Below the pieces are notes generated by a model that saw only the letters and a list, made by a program, of their open reading frames with translations, was not told the origin of the DNA and did not search any database. The position numbers and the translations under genes were made by a program. A DNA stretch of 64,000 nt from assembly GCF_005484965.1 (NCBI RefSeq), contig NZ_CP034036.1, positions 4,464,001-4,528,000 on the forward strand. Reading direction: 5' to 3'. Positions within the stretch are counted from its first letter, which is position 1. Each line of letters begins with the position of its first letter. Below are positions 17,588-25,821 of the stretch, in pieces. This DNA is from Brenneria nigrifluens DSM 30175 = ATCC 13028 (GTDB taxonomy: Bacteria > Pseudomonadota > Gammaproteobacteria > Enterobacterales > Enterobacteriaceae).

Positions 17588-17609
17588 AAATGTGATCAAT
17601 TTAAAATTT
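17588..17609 (+). promoter_or_regulatory. Candidate CRP site in the fsa-srlA divergent promoter region
   Basis: The 22 bases have a perfect left half AAATGTGATC and a weaker right half (TTTAAAATTT in place of GATCACATTT). The E. coli srl operon is CRP-activated. The site is 96 bases before the srlA start and 75 from the fsa start, so it could serve either gene. The rest of the region is very AT-rich. Confidence 0.5.
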
Positions 17610-17704
17610 AAAAAACATATTTGGATATATTTTGATAGCACGTAAACAAAACAACACGCGGTTTAGTGTCTTGCGGCATCAACCAGAGGAAACAGGAGCG
17701 CTAT

Positions 17705-18253
17705 ATGATAGACGTCATCACCCATGGGGCTGAGTGGTTCATCGGCCTGTTTCAGAAAGGAGGGGAAGTTTTTGTCGGCATGGTGACCGGCATACTTCCT
17801 TTGCTGATTAGCCTGCTCGTTATTATGAATGCGCTGATCGTGTTTGTCGGTCAGGAACGCATCGAACGTCTGGCCCAACGCTGCGCGGGGAACCCGCTCT
17901 CCCGCTATATGCTGTTGCCGGTTATCGGCACATTCGTCTTTTGCAATCCCATGACGTTAAGTCTGGGCCGCTTTATGCCGGAGAAGTACAAGCCGAGCTA
18001 CTACGCCGCCGCGTCTTATAGCTGTCACTCCATGAATGGCCTGTTCCCGCATATCAATCCTGGGGAGCTGTTCGTCTACCTCGGGATCGCCAGCGGCCTG
18101 ACGACGCTCGGTCTGCCGCTGGGCCCGCTGGCGGTTAGCTACCTGCTGGTGGGGATGGTGAGCAACTTTTTCCGCGGCTGGGTCACGGACCTGACCACCA
18201 CGTTATTTGAACGCAAAATGCGCATCCAGCTTGACCGTCAGGTTCAGCTTTAA
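17705..18253 (+). CDS. srlA: PTS glucitol/sorbitol EIIC2 component SrlA
   Basis: Membrane part of the sorbitol-specific phosphotransferase system (EIIC), which takes up D-glucitol with phosphorylation to sorbitol 6-phosphate. The 182-residue product is closely similar to E. coli SrlA (GAEWFIGLFQKGGEVF, the FCNPMTLSLGRFMPEKYKPS region, SCHSMNGLFPHINPGE). About four hydrophobic helices are visible. I chose the ATG at 17705 (MIDVITHG, AGGAGC upstream) rather than an upstream in-frame codon. It is first in the operon srlA-E-B-D-gutM-srlR, divergent from fsa. Confidence 0.96.
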   Translation: MIDVITHGAEWFIGLFQKGGEVFVGMVTGILPLLISLLVIMNALIVFVGQERIERLAQRCAGNPLSRYMLLPVIGTFVFCNPMTLSLGRFMPEKYKPSYYAAASYSCHSMNGLFPHINPGELFVYLGIASGLTTLGLPLGPLAVSYLLVGMVSNFFRGWVTDLTTTLFERKMRIQLDRQVQL

Positions 18254-18267
18254 CGGGGAAAACCATT

Positions 18268-19278
18268 ATGAGCAACGTGATTCGTATTGAAAGAGGCGAA
18301 AGCGGCTGGGGCGGTCCGCTGCTGATCGAAGCGGTGCCGGGCAAGAAAATTGTCTATATCACCGCGGGGACGCGTCCGGCAATTGTCGATCGCCTGAGCG
18401 AACTGACCGGCTGGCCGGCCGTGGATGGCTTTAAAGACGGCGAGCCGCCGGCAGAAGAGATCGGCATAGCGGTGATTGACTGCGGCGGCACGCTGCGCTG
18501 CGGGATTTATCCCAAACGCTGCATCCCGACGGTCAACATCCATTCGACCGGCCGGTCCGGCCCGCTGGCGCAGTTTATTGTGGAAGATATTTACGTATCC
18601 GGCGTGCGGGAAAAAAACATACAACGAGTGGAAACCGCGTCGGCAACGCCCGCCGCCATCCCTTCCGCGGCGGAAAAAACCGCCGTCGCCGCCGCATCCG
18701 CCGGCCTTGGCCGGGATTACGACAGCAGCAAAAAAATCACCGAACAGAGCGACGGGCTGCTGGCCAAGGTCGGTATGGGCATGGGTTCGGTGGTCGCCGT
18801 ATTTTTCCAGGCCGGTCGGGAAACCATTGATACGGTATTGAAGACTATTCTGCCGTTTATGGCGTTCGTCGCGGCGCTGATCGGTATCATTATGGCCTCG
18901 GGGCTAGGCGATATGATTGCGCACAGCCTGACGCCGTTGGCAAACAGCCCGATCGGCTTGGTCACGCTGGCGTTGATTTGTTCATTCCCCCTGCTTTCTC
19001 CTTTTCTGGGGCCGGGCGCGGTGATTGCCCAGGTGATCGGGGTGCTGGTCGGCGTGCAGATCGGGCTGGGAAATATTCCTCCCGCTCTGGCGCTGCCCGC
19101 CCTGTTCGCCATAAACGCGCAGGCCGCCTGTGACTTCATCCCTGTCGGCCTGTCGCTGGCGGAAGCGAAACAGGACACCGTGCGCGTCGGAGTGCCTTCC
19201 GTACTGGTGGGCCGCTTTCTTACCGGCGCGCCGACCGTGCTGCTGGCCTGGGTAGTATCCGGTTTTATCTACCAATAA
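18268..19278 (+). CDS. srlE: PTS glucitol/sorbitol EIIBC component SrlE
   Basis: Carries the cytoplasmic EIIB phosphocysteine domain and the rest of the membrane translocator for sorbitol. The 336-residue product has an EIIB domain with candidate phospho-cysteines Cys72 and Cys78 (IDCGGTLRCGIYPK). An Ala/Pro-rich linker follows (about 113-150), then a membrane domain (TILPFMAFVAALIG, LLSPFLGPGAVIAQVIG). It is about 17 residues longer than E. coli SrlE (319), apparently mostly in the linker. It starts 14 bases after srlA. Confidence 0.95.
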   Translation: MSNVIRIERGESGWGGPLLIEAVPGKKIVYITAGTRPAIVDRLSELTGWPAVDGFKDGEPPAEEIGIAVIDCGGTLRCGIYPKRCIPTVNIHSTGRSGPLAQFIVEDIYVSGVREKNIQRVETASATPAAIPSAAEKTAVAAASAGLGRDYDSSKKITEQSDGLLAKVGMGMGSVVAVFFQAGRETIDTVLKTILPFMAFVAALIGIIMASGLGDMIAHSLTPLANSPIGLVTLALICSFPLLSPFLGPGAVIAQVIGVLVGVQIGLGNIPPALALPALFAINAQAACDFIPVGLSLAEAKQDTVRVGVPSVLVGRFLTGAPTVLLAWVVSGFIYQ

Positions 19279-19295
19279 CCGTTTTGGGAGTCGGT

Positions 19296-19658
19296 ATGAA
19301 CACGGTTTTTCAAACCATATTTACCCGTATTGGCGACAACGCGGCGGAGGCATTGACCGAAGACATGATGATCACCTTTCGTGAAGGGGCCCCCGAAGAC
19401 ATCGAATCATTCTGCTTTATCCACCAGCATGGCGATCTGCACGGCGAACTACGCGCAGGGGACACGCTGATGCTTTCGGACAGGGCCTATCCGATTACCG
19501 CGGTAGGCTCGGTTGCGACGCAGAATCTGCGTGAACTGGGTCATATCACCATCCGCTTTGACGGCGCTGCCGAAGCAGAATTTCCCGGCTCGCTGCACGT
19601 TGCAGGTAAGCCGCCGACAGATATCCAAGTCGGCGGTAAATTAACGATTTTTTCTTAA
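19296..19658 (+). CDS. srlB: PTS glucitol/sorbitol EIIA component SrlB
   Basis: Cytoplasmic EIIA that accepts phosphate from HPr and passes it to the EIIB domain of SrlE. The 120-residue protein has the active-site histidine His43 in CFIHQHGDL and the conserved YPITAVGSVA and NLRELGHITIRFDG segments. I took the ATG at 19296, with GGGAG at 19286, over an upstream TTG. It lies 17 bases after srlE. Confidence 0.95.
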   Translation: MNTVFQTIFTRIGDNAAEALTEDMMITFREGAPEDIESFCFIHQHGDLHGELRAGDTLMLSDRAYPITAVGSVATQNLRELGHITIRFDGAAEAEFPGSLHVAGKPPTDIQVGGKLTIFS

Positions 19659-19679
19659 ATATCAGGTGGGGAAATGCAT

Positions 19680-20459
19680 ATGAAACAGGTTGCGGTAGTC
19701 ATCGGCGGCGGACAGACCCTCGGTGCGTTCCTGTGTGAAGGCCTGGCGGAAGCGGGTTATCAGGTTGCGGTCGTTGATTTAAATGCTCAACACGCCATGC
19801 AGGTAGCGGAAACGATCAATGCTCGCTACGGCGCCGAATGCGCCTGCGGCTTTGGCACTGACGCCACGGATGAAGTACAGGTTGAACGGTTGGCGCGAGC
19901 GGTTGACGCGCGATTCGGTCAGGTCAATCTTTTGGTCTATAGCGCAGGGATGGCCAAGGCGGCCCCCATTACGCAGTTCCGGCTCAACGATTTTGATTTG
20001 TCTTTACAGGTGAATCTGGTGGGATATTTCCTGTGCGCCCGCGAGTTTGCCAAGCTGATGATCCGCGACGGCATCGCCGGGCGCATTATCCAGATTAACT
20101 CCAAATCAGGGAAAGTCGGCAGTAAGCACAATTCCGGCTATAGCGCGGCCAAGTTCGGCGGGGTTGGGCTGACTCAGTCGCTGGCGCTGGATCTGGCGGA
20201 GTTCGGTATTACCGTCCACTCGCTCATGCTGGGCAATTTGCTGAAATCGCCGATGTTCCAGTCATTATTGCCGCAGTATGCCGAGAAACTGGGCATCCGG
20301 CCGGAAGAGGTGGAGCAGTACTATATTGATAAAGTGCCGCTCAAGCGGGGCTGCGACTATCAGGATGTGCTGAACACGTTACTGTACTATGCCAGTGATA
20401 AAGCCTCTTACTGTACCGGCCAGTCGATCAATATTACCGGCGGGCAGGTCATGTTCTGA
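19680..20459 (+). CDS. srlD: Sorbitol-6-phosphate 2-dehydrogenase SrlD
   Basis: Short-chain dehydrogenase that oxidises sorbitol 6-phosphate to fructose 6-phosphate with NAD. The 259-residue product equals E. coli SrlD in length. It has a Rossmann motif VVIGGGQTLGAFL, NAD-adenine acidic region VAVVDLNA, catalytic Ser in INSKSGKVGS and YSAAKFGG with Tyr-x3-Lys. I chose the ATG at 19680 over 19674 because the AGGTGGGG site at 19664-19671 is spaced properly only for it. The product is the substrate of the divergently encoded aldolase. Confidence 0.96.
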   Translation: MKQVAVVIGGGQTLGAFLCEGLAEAGYQVAVVDLNAQHAMQVAETINARYGAECACGFGTDATDEVQVERLARAVDARFGQVNLLVYSAGMAKAAPITQFRLNDFDLSLQVNLVGYFLCAREFAKLMIRDGIAGRIIQINSKSGKVGSKHNSGYSAAKFGGVGLTQSLALDLAEFGITVHSLMLGNLLKSPMFQSLLPQYAEKLGIRPEEVEQYYIDKVPLKRGCDYQDVLNTLLYYASDKASYCTGQSINITGGQVMF

Positions 20460-20468
20460 ATACGCTAT

Positions 20469-20487
20469 CCCCGGCGCGATGCCGGGG
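20469..20487 (+). promoter_or_regulatory. Intra-operon hairpin between srlD and gutM
   Basis: Perfect 7-bp stem: CCCCGGC at 20469-20475 and GCCGGGG at 20481-20487, with loop GCGAT. It starts nine bases after the srlD stop and just before the gutM ribosome-binding site (GGAGG). There is no T-run, so it probably stabilises upstream mRNA or attenuates the regulatory genes rather than terminating. Confidence 0.6.
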
Positions 20488-20502
20488 AACTGGAGGTGAA
20501 CG

Positions 20503-20868
20503 ATGAGCCCGGCAGCATTATTGATTACCTTTGCGGTATGCGCATGGCTGTTACAAATTGCGCTGGGCTGGCGGCAATTGCGTCGTTTCAATCAGGCGTT
20601 TGACGCGTTGTACCGCCAGGGAAACACGGTTGGCGTAGGCCGCGCCGCCGGAAGGTTTAACGCCAGAGTGCTCGTGGCGCTGGCGTTTGATGAGCAGGAA
20701 CGGGTATGCGACGCTTTTATCATGCGCGGATTTACGGTCTTTGCCCGGCCGCAGCGAATAAAAGAATGGATAGGATTAAAGAGAACGCAACTGGCGCCAA
20801 ATGTGATCTTTCCCATAGAATCGGCTTGCCGCGCCGCGCTTTCGTTGGCGATTGAAGCGAAATCATGA
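20503..20868 (+). CDS. srlM: Glucitol operon activator GutM (SrlM)
   Basis: Transcriptional activator of the sorbitol operon, acting with the repressor SrlR. The 121-residue protein (E. coli 119) has an N-terminal hydrophobic segment (LLITFAVCAWLLQIAL). Conserved blocks QLRRFNQAFDALYRQG, VGVGRAAGRF, MRGFTVFARPQRI and NVIFP follow. The start at 20503 follows TGGAGG. It lies within the operon between srlD and srlR. Confidence 0.93.
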   Translation: MSPAALLITFAVCAWLLQIALGWRQLRRFNQAFDALYRQGNTVGVGRAAGRFNARVLVALAFDEQERVCDAFIMRGFTVFARPQRIKEWIGLKRTQLAPNVIFPIESACRAALSLAIEAKS

Positions 20869-20969
20869 TATTTTCATTTTAAAAGATATTTCCTTTCATT
20901 TGGCAGCATTTCCCTGCGCCAAGTTTCGTAAAGGAAAGCGTTAAAATGATCTATCGGATGGATATCGCA

Positions 20970-21743
20970 ATGAAACCTAAACAACGTCAGGCGGCGATCC
21001 TGGAATATCTGCGCACGCATGGCAAAACGTCCGTGGAGACGCTTGCCGGCCGTTTCAGCACCACGGGCACAACAATCCGTAAGGATTTAACCGCGCTGGA
21101 AGAAGAAGGCGCGGTTATCCGTACTTATGGCGGCGTGATGCCCAGCCGGGAAGAAGGCGATCAGCCCATCGACCGTAAAACACACATTAATACCAAGAAG
21201 AAAAAACAGATTGCCCACGCGGCCGCGGCGCTGATTAATGACGGCGACTCGCTGATATTCGATGCGGGCAGCACCGTGCTGCAAATGGTGCCGTGGCTGA
21301 CGCAATTCAACAATATTACCGTTATGACCAACAGCCTGAGCATTGTTAATGAGCTGGTTGAACTGGATAACGATCAAACCATCCTGATGCCGGGCGGCAC
21401 CTATCGCAAAACCTCGGCCTCGTTTCACGGCAGTCTGGCGGAAACCGCTTTTTCCCATTTCAGTTTTGACAAGCTGTTTATCGGCGCCGACGGCGTCGAC
21501 CTGAATGCAGGCGTCACCACCTACAATGAACTGCACGCCGTCAGTCAGGCAATGTGCCGCGCCGCGCAACAGATTATCCTGCTGGTGGACTCGTCCAAGT
21601 TTGGCCGCAAAAGCCCCAATGTGGTCTGCGAGCTAAGCGCGGTGGATATTCTGATTACAGACAAAGATATCAATCCGGACTACCTGACTGAGTTAAGGGC
21701 TAAGAACATTAATGTCATTGTGGTGGGGGATGACGATGAATAA
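20970..21743 (+). CDS. srlR: DeoR-family glucitol operon repressor SrlR (GutR)
   Basis: Represses the sorbitol operon in the absence of inducer. From the ATG at 20970 the product is 257 residues, the E. coli length. It has a DeoR winged helix (RQAAILEYLRTHGKTSVETL, TTIRKDLTALEEEGAVIRTYGG) and a sugar-phosphate-binding domain with DAGSTVLQMVPWL, TNSLSIVNEL and DSSKFGRKSP. A second ATG at 20946 has a good AAGGAA site and would add eight residues. The gene ends the operon; E. coli has srlQ after it, which is absent here. Confidence 0.94.
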   Translation: MKPKQRQAAILEYLRTHGKTSVETLAGRFSTTGTTIRKDLTALEEEGAVIRTYGGVMPSREEGDQPIDRKTHINTKKKKQIAHAAAALINDGDSLIFDAGSTVLQMVPWLTQFNNITVMTNSLSIVNELVELDNDQTILMPGGTYRKTSASFHGSLAETAFSHFSFDKLFIGADGVDLNAGVTTYNELHAVSQAMCRAAQQIILLVDSSKFGRKSPNVVCELSAVDILITDKDINPDYLTELRAKNINVIVVGDDDE

Positions 21744-21920
21744 GCGTATGCCGCTGCATGCTCTGCGCGCCGCCGGCGTCGCCTAAAGGGCAAAATGACT
21801 ATATTCAGTTCTGATATAACCCATCACGCAATGTAATTTATCAAAATAAACCTTCTGGCGTAGATTCATTATCAATAAAAGTTATAAGCCATATGATGCC
21901 CATTACCCACAGGAACCATA

Positions 21921-22691
21921 ATGAAGAAATTACATTTCGCTATACTGACTGGCGCACTGTTCGCAACGAGCGTCTTGGCACAGGCGCAGGATGACCTCGG
22001 CGCCATCAAGTCCGCCGGGGTGATTAAAATCGGTACGGAAGGCACCTACGCCCCCTACACCTACCACGATAAATCGGGTCAACTGGTGGGGTTTGATGTG
22101 GATATTGGCCGCGCGGTCGCCGAAAAACTGGGCGTCAAGGCGCAGTTTATCGAAGGTCGCTGGGACGGGCTAATCGCCGGCGTGGACGCCAAACGCTACG
22201 ATGTCGTCATCAATCAGGTCGGCATCACTAAAGAGCGTCAGGTTAAATACGACTTCTCCAAACCTTATATCGACTCGAAAGCGGTGCTTATCACCCAGGC
22301 CGATAACGCCACCATCCAAAACTTCAGCGATCTGAAAGGCAAAAAATCGGCGCAAAGCCTGACCAGCAACTACGCGAAGCTGGCCACCAGCCACGGCGCG
22401 GAGATTGTGCCTACCGATGGATTCAACCAGTCTCTGGATTTGGTGCTCAGCGGCCGTGCCGACGCCACATTGAACGACAACCTGTCTTACCTTGATTTCA
22501 AAAAGCAGAAGCCAGACGCGAAAGTCAAAGTTATTGCCACCGCGCCTACCGGCGAACCTTCTGCTATTTTGGTACGCAAAAACCAGCCGCAGCTGGTGGA
22601 GGCGCTGAATAAAGCATTGGATGAAATCAAAGCCGACGGCACCTATAAAACGATAGCCGTGCGCTACTTCGGTCAGGATGTATCTCAATAA
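21921..22691 (+). CDS. Polar amino-acid ABC transporter, periplasmic substrate-binding protein (TcyJ/FliY-like)
   Basis: SBP_bac_3 family protein of 256 residues that captures an amino acid in the periplasm. It has a Sec signal peptide cleaved near LAQAQ, then KSAGVIKIGTEGTYAPYTY, GFDVDIGRAVAEKLGV, RWDGLIAGVDAKRYDVVINQ and ITKERQVKYDFSKPY, all typical of the cystine/polar amino-acid group. It is followed by a matching permease after 26 bases. Similarity to FliY suggests cystine or a related amino acid, but the substrate is not assignable. Confidence 0.88.
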   Translation: MKKLHFAILTGALFATSVLAQAQDDLGAIKSAGVIKIGTEGTYAPYTYHDKSGQLVGFDVDIGRAVAEKLGVKAQFIEGRWDGLIAGVDAKRYDVVINQVGITKERQVKYDFSKPYIDSKAVLITQADNATIQNFSDLKGKKSAQSLTSNYAKLATSHGAEIVPTDGFNQSLDLVLSGRADATLNDNLSYLDFKKQKPDAKVKVIATAPTGEPSAILVRKNQPQLVEALNKALDEIKADGTYKTIAVRYFGQDVSQ

Positions 22692-22717
22692 TATCCCTGT
22701 TAGCGGAGTCATTTTTC

Positions 22718-23383
22718 ATGCCGCCCTGGCTAGAGCTTATGGCAGACTCTTTCTGGAGTCTGCTGTCCGCAGGATTAAAATTTACCGTTCCCCTGGCGAT
22801 TCTTTCCTTTATTTTCGGTCTGGCCGTGGGGGTGATTGTCGCCCTGATCCGCCTCTATGGTCCGAAGCCATTGAAATGGATCGGCGACTTTTATGTCTGG
22901 GTTATCCGTGGAACACCGCTGCTGGTTCAGTTATTTCTCATCTTTTACGGGCTTCCCAGCGCGGGTATCACCCTGGATGCTTTCCCTGCCGCGTTAATCG
23001 GGTTCACCATCAGCGTTGGCGCATACAGCTCGGAAATCGTCCGCGGGGCGATATTATCGGTACCGCGAGGCCAATGGAGCGCGGCGTATTCCCTGGGCAT
23101 GAACGGCGCTCAGGCGATTCGCTGGGTAATATTTCCACAGTCGGTGTTCGTTTCATTACCCCCGTTATCCAACACCTTTATTTCCTTAATCAAAGATACC
23201 TCGCTTGCCGCCGTCATTACGGTTCCGGAAATGTTTTTATCCGCACAGCGTATTGTTTCCGTCACCTACGAACCGCTGATTCTTTATATCGAGGCCGCGC
23301 TGATTTATCTGATGTTCAGCACGGTGCTAAGCCAGTTGCAGGTGAGGCTCGAAAAGTATTACCAGCGCCATATCGTGCATTGA
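22718..23383 (+). CDS. Polar amino-acid ABC transporter permease
   Basis: HisM/GlnP-type inner-membrane permease of 221 residues with about five helices. It carries the family signature RGTPLLVQLFLIFYGLP and the EAA loop EIVRGAILSVPRGQ, which docks on the ATPase, plus IKDTSLAAVITVPEM. It forms an operon with the binding protein. No ATPase gene follows; the next gene is pabA after a perfect hairpin. It may borrow an ATPase encoded elsewhere. Confidence 0.9.
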   Translation: MPPWLELMADSFWSLLSAGLKFTVPLAILSFIFGLAVGVIVALIRLYGPKPLKWIGDFYVWVIRGTPLLVQLFLIFYGLPSAGITLDAFPAALIGFTISVGAYSSEIVRGAILSVPRGQWSAAYSLGMNGAQAIRWVIFPQSVFVSLPPLSNTFISLIKDTSLAAVITVPEMFLSAQRIVSVTYEPLILYIEAALIYLMFSTVLSQLQVRLEKYYQRHIVH

Positions 23384-23434
23384 TCCCGGACGGGTGGCGC
23401 ACCCTTTACATTATCTTTGCCCTTCTATTGACGC

Positions 23435-23457
23435 GCAGACGCTGCATTAGCGTCTGC
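23435..23457. terminator. Perfect hairpin between the permease gene and pabA
   Basis: 9-bp stem: GCAGACGCT at 23435-23443 and AGCGTCTGC at 23449-23457, with a 5-base loop. It is followed by AGCCGGTTCTT, which is only weakly T-rich. It could terminate or stabilise the binding-protein/permease transcript. The rest of 23384-23585 shows no gene. Confidence 0.5.
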
Positions 23458-23585
23458 AGCCGGTTCTTAAACTATATCTGCCACCCGCCCCGCCGATTTA
23501 TAGGCCGATACCCTCGCGCGGTTCGATGATAAAATCCGCTCCAGCGCCATAAGTTGAACGTAAGAATTACAATATTGGGTGATAC

Positions 23586-24164
23586 ATGTTGTTACTGATC
23601 GATAACTATGACTCCTTTACCTACAATCTGTATCAGTATTTTTGCGAGCTGGGCGCTGAAGTACTGGTCAAGCGTAATGATGAAATAAAGCTGGATGATA
23701 TCGAACGGCTATCGCCGTCGCGGCTAGTTATTTCTCCCGGCCCCTGTACGCCGGATGGCGCGGGTATTTCTCTGGCGGCCATCCGCCATTTTGCCGGCAG
23801 GTTGCCCATCCTTGGCGTATGTCTTGGTCATCAGGCGATGGGACAGGCATTCGGTGCGCGAATCATCCGTGCTCGCCAGGTAATGCACGGCAAAACCTCG
23901 GTTATCCAACACAATAATACGGGGGTTTTTGCCGGGCTGTCGCAGCCGCTGACGGTAACACGCTACCACTCGCTGGTGATTGAACCGGCGTCCCTGGCAG
24001 ACTGCTTCGAGGTTACCGCCTGGAGTGAACGTGACGGCAAGCATGATGAAATCATGGGGATTCGGCACCGTTCACTACCATTAGAAGGCGTTCAGTTTCA
24101 TCCGGAAAGTATTCTCAGCCAGCAAGGACACCAGCTTTTAGATAATTTTCTTAAAATAGAGTGA
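23586..24164 (+). CDS. pabA: Aminodeoxychorismate synthase glutaminase subunit PabA
   Basis: Class I glutamine amidotransferase that supplies ammonia to PabB for 4-amino-4-deoxychorismate in folate synthesis. The 192-residue product has LLIDNYDSFTYNL at the N-terminus, ISPGPCTP, the nucleophile Cys79 in GVCLGHQAMGQAFG, and the His/Glu pair in VQFHPESI. E. coli PabA is 187 residues. argD follows on the same strand, the same pairing as in E. coli. Confidence 0.95.
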   Translation: MLLLIDNYDSFTYNLYQYFCELGAEVLVKRNDEIKLDDIERLSPSRLVISPGPCTPDGAGISLAAIRHFAGRLPILGVCLGHQAMGQAFGARIIRARQVMHGKTSVIQHNNTGVFAGLSQPLTVTRYHSLVIEPASLADCFEVTAWSERDGKHDEIMGIRHRSLPLEGVQFHPESILSQQGHQLLDNFLKIE

Positions 24165-24278
24165 GATAGGAAATAATTTTCTTTCCGGGCGGTTTAACAT
24201 TGTCTAAAACTGATTTTTTATGCATATTTATTGATTATATTTTCACTTAAAGTTGTTGATATCGGAGCATATAAGCAG

Positions 24279-25505
24279 ATGGCAACGGATAAAAAAGCAG
24301 TAACGCGGGAAACTCACGACAAAGTTATTTTGCCGGTTTATGCACCAGCGCAGTTTATACCGGTAAAAGGTAAAGGAAGCCGGGTGTGGGATCAGCAAGG
24401 ACGAGAATACATTGATTTCTCCGGTGGTATCGCCGTTACCGCGCTTGGCCACTGTCATCCGGCGCTGGTAGCCGCGCTGCAACAGCAGGGAGAAAAGCTG
24501 TGGCATACCAGTAATATCTTCACCAATGAGCCTGCACTACGCTTGGCCAGTAAGCTGATTAATGCGACGTTTGCCGATCGGGTATTTTTTGTCAATTCCG
24601 GCGCCGAAGCAAACGAAGCGGCTTTCAAGCTGGCGCGCCACTACGCGATTAAGCGTCACAGCCCGTATAAAACCAAAATCATTGCGTTTTATAACGCCTT
24701 TCACGGACGGACGCTGTTTACCGTTTCCATCGGCGGTCAGGCTAAATATGCCGATGGCTTCGGGCCGAAGCCCGCCGATATCGTGCACGTTCCTTTTAAT
24801 GACCTGGCGGCGGTCAAAGCGGTGATGGACGATCATACCTGCGCCGTGGTATTGGAGCCCGTTCAGGGAGAGGGCGGCATTACGCCGGCCACCCCGGAAT
24901 TCCTGCAAGGCGTGCGTGAACTGTGCGATCAATATCAGGCGCTGCTGGTGTTTGATGAAGTCCAGTCCGGGATGGGCCGTACCGGTAAGCTGTTTACTTA
25001 TATGCATTACGGCATTACGCCGGATATTCTCACCACCGCCAAAGCCTTGGGCGGCGGCTTCCCCATCAGCGCCATGCTCACCACGGAGGAGATCGCCTCG
25101 GTAATGACCGTCGGCGTACACGGCACGACCTATGGCGGCAACCCGCTGGCCTGTGCGGTTGCGGAAGCGGCGCTGGATACCATCAATACGCCGCAGGTAC
25201 TGTCGGGCGTAGCGGAGCGTCATAACCAGTTTGTCGGGGCGTTGGAAAAGATCAACCAGCAGTACGGTATCTTTGAGCAGATCCGCGGCATGGGATTATT
25301 GCTGGGGGCAGAGCTTACGCCGCAATGGCATGGTCGGGCGGGCGAGTTTCTGGCAGCAGCGGCACAACATGGCGTAATGGTATTGATGGCGGGCCCAAAT
25401 GTGATTCGTTTCGTACCTTCACTGGTCATTGCCCCCGAGGATATCGAACAGGGAATGGCGCAGTTTACCAAAGCGGTAGCGCAGGTGGTCAACGCAGCCG
25501 GTTGA
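24279..25505 (+). CDS. argD: Acetylornithine/succinyldiaminopimelate aminotransferase ArgD
   Basis: PLP-dependent class III aminotransferase used in arginine and lysine synthesis. The 408-residue product has GGIAVTALGHCHPAL, NSGAEANEAAFKLAR, FDEVQSGMGRTGKL and the PLP lysine Lys255 in TTAKALGGGFP. I chose the ATG at 24279 (MATDKKAVTRETHDKV) over an upstream TTG. It is convergent with the rRNA operon, whose terminator lies 126 bases beyond. In E. coli argD is followed by yhfK and crp, not by an rRNA operon. Confidence 0.95.
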   Translation: MATDKKAVTRETHDKVILPVYAPAQFIPVKGKGSRVWDQQGREYIDFSGGIAVTALGHCHPALVAALQQQGEKLWHTSNIFTNEPALRLASKLINATFADRVFFVNSGAEANEAAFKLARHYAIKRHSPYKTKIIAFYNAFHGRTLFTVSIGGQAKYADGFGPKPADIVHVPFNDLAAVKAVMDDHTCAVVLEPVQGEGGITPATPEFLQGVRELCDQYQALLVFDEVQSGMGRTGKLFTYMHYGITPDILTTAKALGGGFPISAMLTTEEIASVMTVGVHGTTYGGNPLACAVAEAALDTINTPQVLSGVAERHNQFVGALEKINQQYGIFEQIRGMGLLLGAELTPQWHGRAGEFLAAAAQHGVMVLMAGPNVIRFVPSLVIAPEDIEQGMAQFTKAVAQVVNAAG

Positions 25506-25524
25506 CACACACCTGGCAGTTTAC

Positions 25525-25594
25525 GGCCCACGTCCCTGTGGGCCGCCCTTCGGGCCGGTGCTGCGCACCGTTCAAATCCGCTCCCGGCGGATTT
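25525..25594. repeat. Multi-hairpin repeat, copy A (between argD and the rrn terminator)
   Basis: Four consecutive short hairpins: GGCCCAC/GTGGGCC (25525-25544), GCCCTTCGGGC, GGTGC/GCACC (25557-25569), and AAATCCG/CGGATTT (about 25574-25594). The last three recur in copy B (25822-25871) with different stem bases but the same loops and order. They lie beyond the rrn terminator on the minus strand and just after argD on the plus strand. Confidence 0.7.
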
Positions 25595-25630
25595 GTCCTA
25601 CTGAAGAGCACCTCACCGACAAACAACAGG

Positions 25631-25664
25631 CAAAACAAAAGGCCCAGTCTTGCGACTGGGCCTT
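25631..25664 (-). terminator. Rho-independent terminator of the rRNA operon
   Basis: Perfect 11-bp stem: AAGGCCCAGTC (25639-25649) and GACTGGGCCTT (25654-25664). On the minus strand it is followed by TTTTGTTTTG. It closely resembles E. coli rrnB T1 and lies 12 bases past the 5S 3' end. Confidence 0.93.
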
Positions 25665-25676
25665 CCGTTCTGTTTG

Positions 25677-25796
25677 ATGCCTGGCAGTTCCCTACTCTCA
25701 CATGGGGAGACCCCACACTACCATCGGCGCTACGGCGTTTCACTGCTGAGTTCGGCATGGGGTCAGGTGGGACCACCGCGCTATCGCCGCCAGGCA
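25677..25796 (-). rRNA. rrf: 5S ribosomal RNA
   Basis: 120 bases from TGCCTGGCGGCGATAGCGCG (5' end at 25796) to GGGAACTGCCAGGCAT (3' end at 25677), with the terminal stem intact. It is the last gene of the rRNA operon, followed directly by the terminator. Confidence 0.97.
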
Positions 25797-25821
25797 AATT
25801 TCTCGTCTCTTCCTGAGACTC

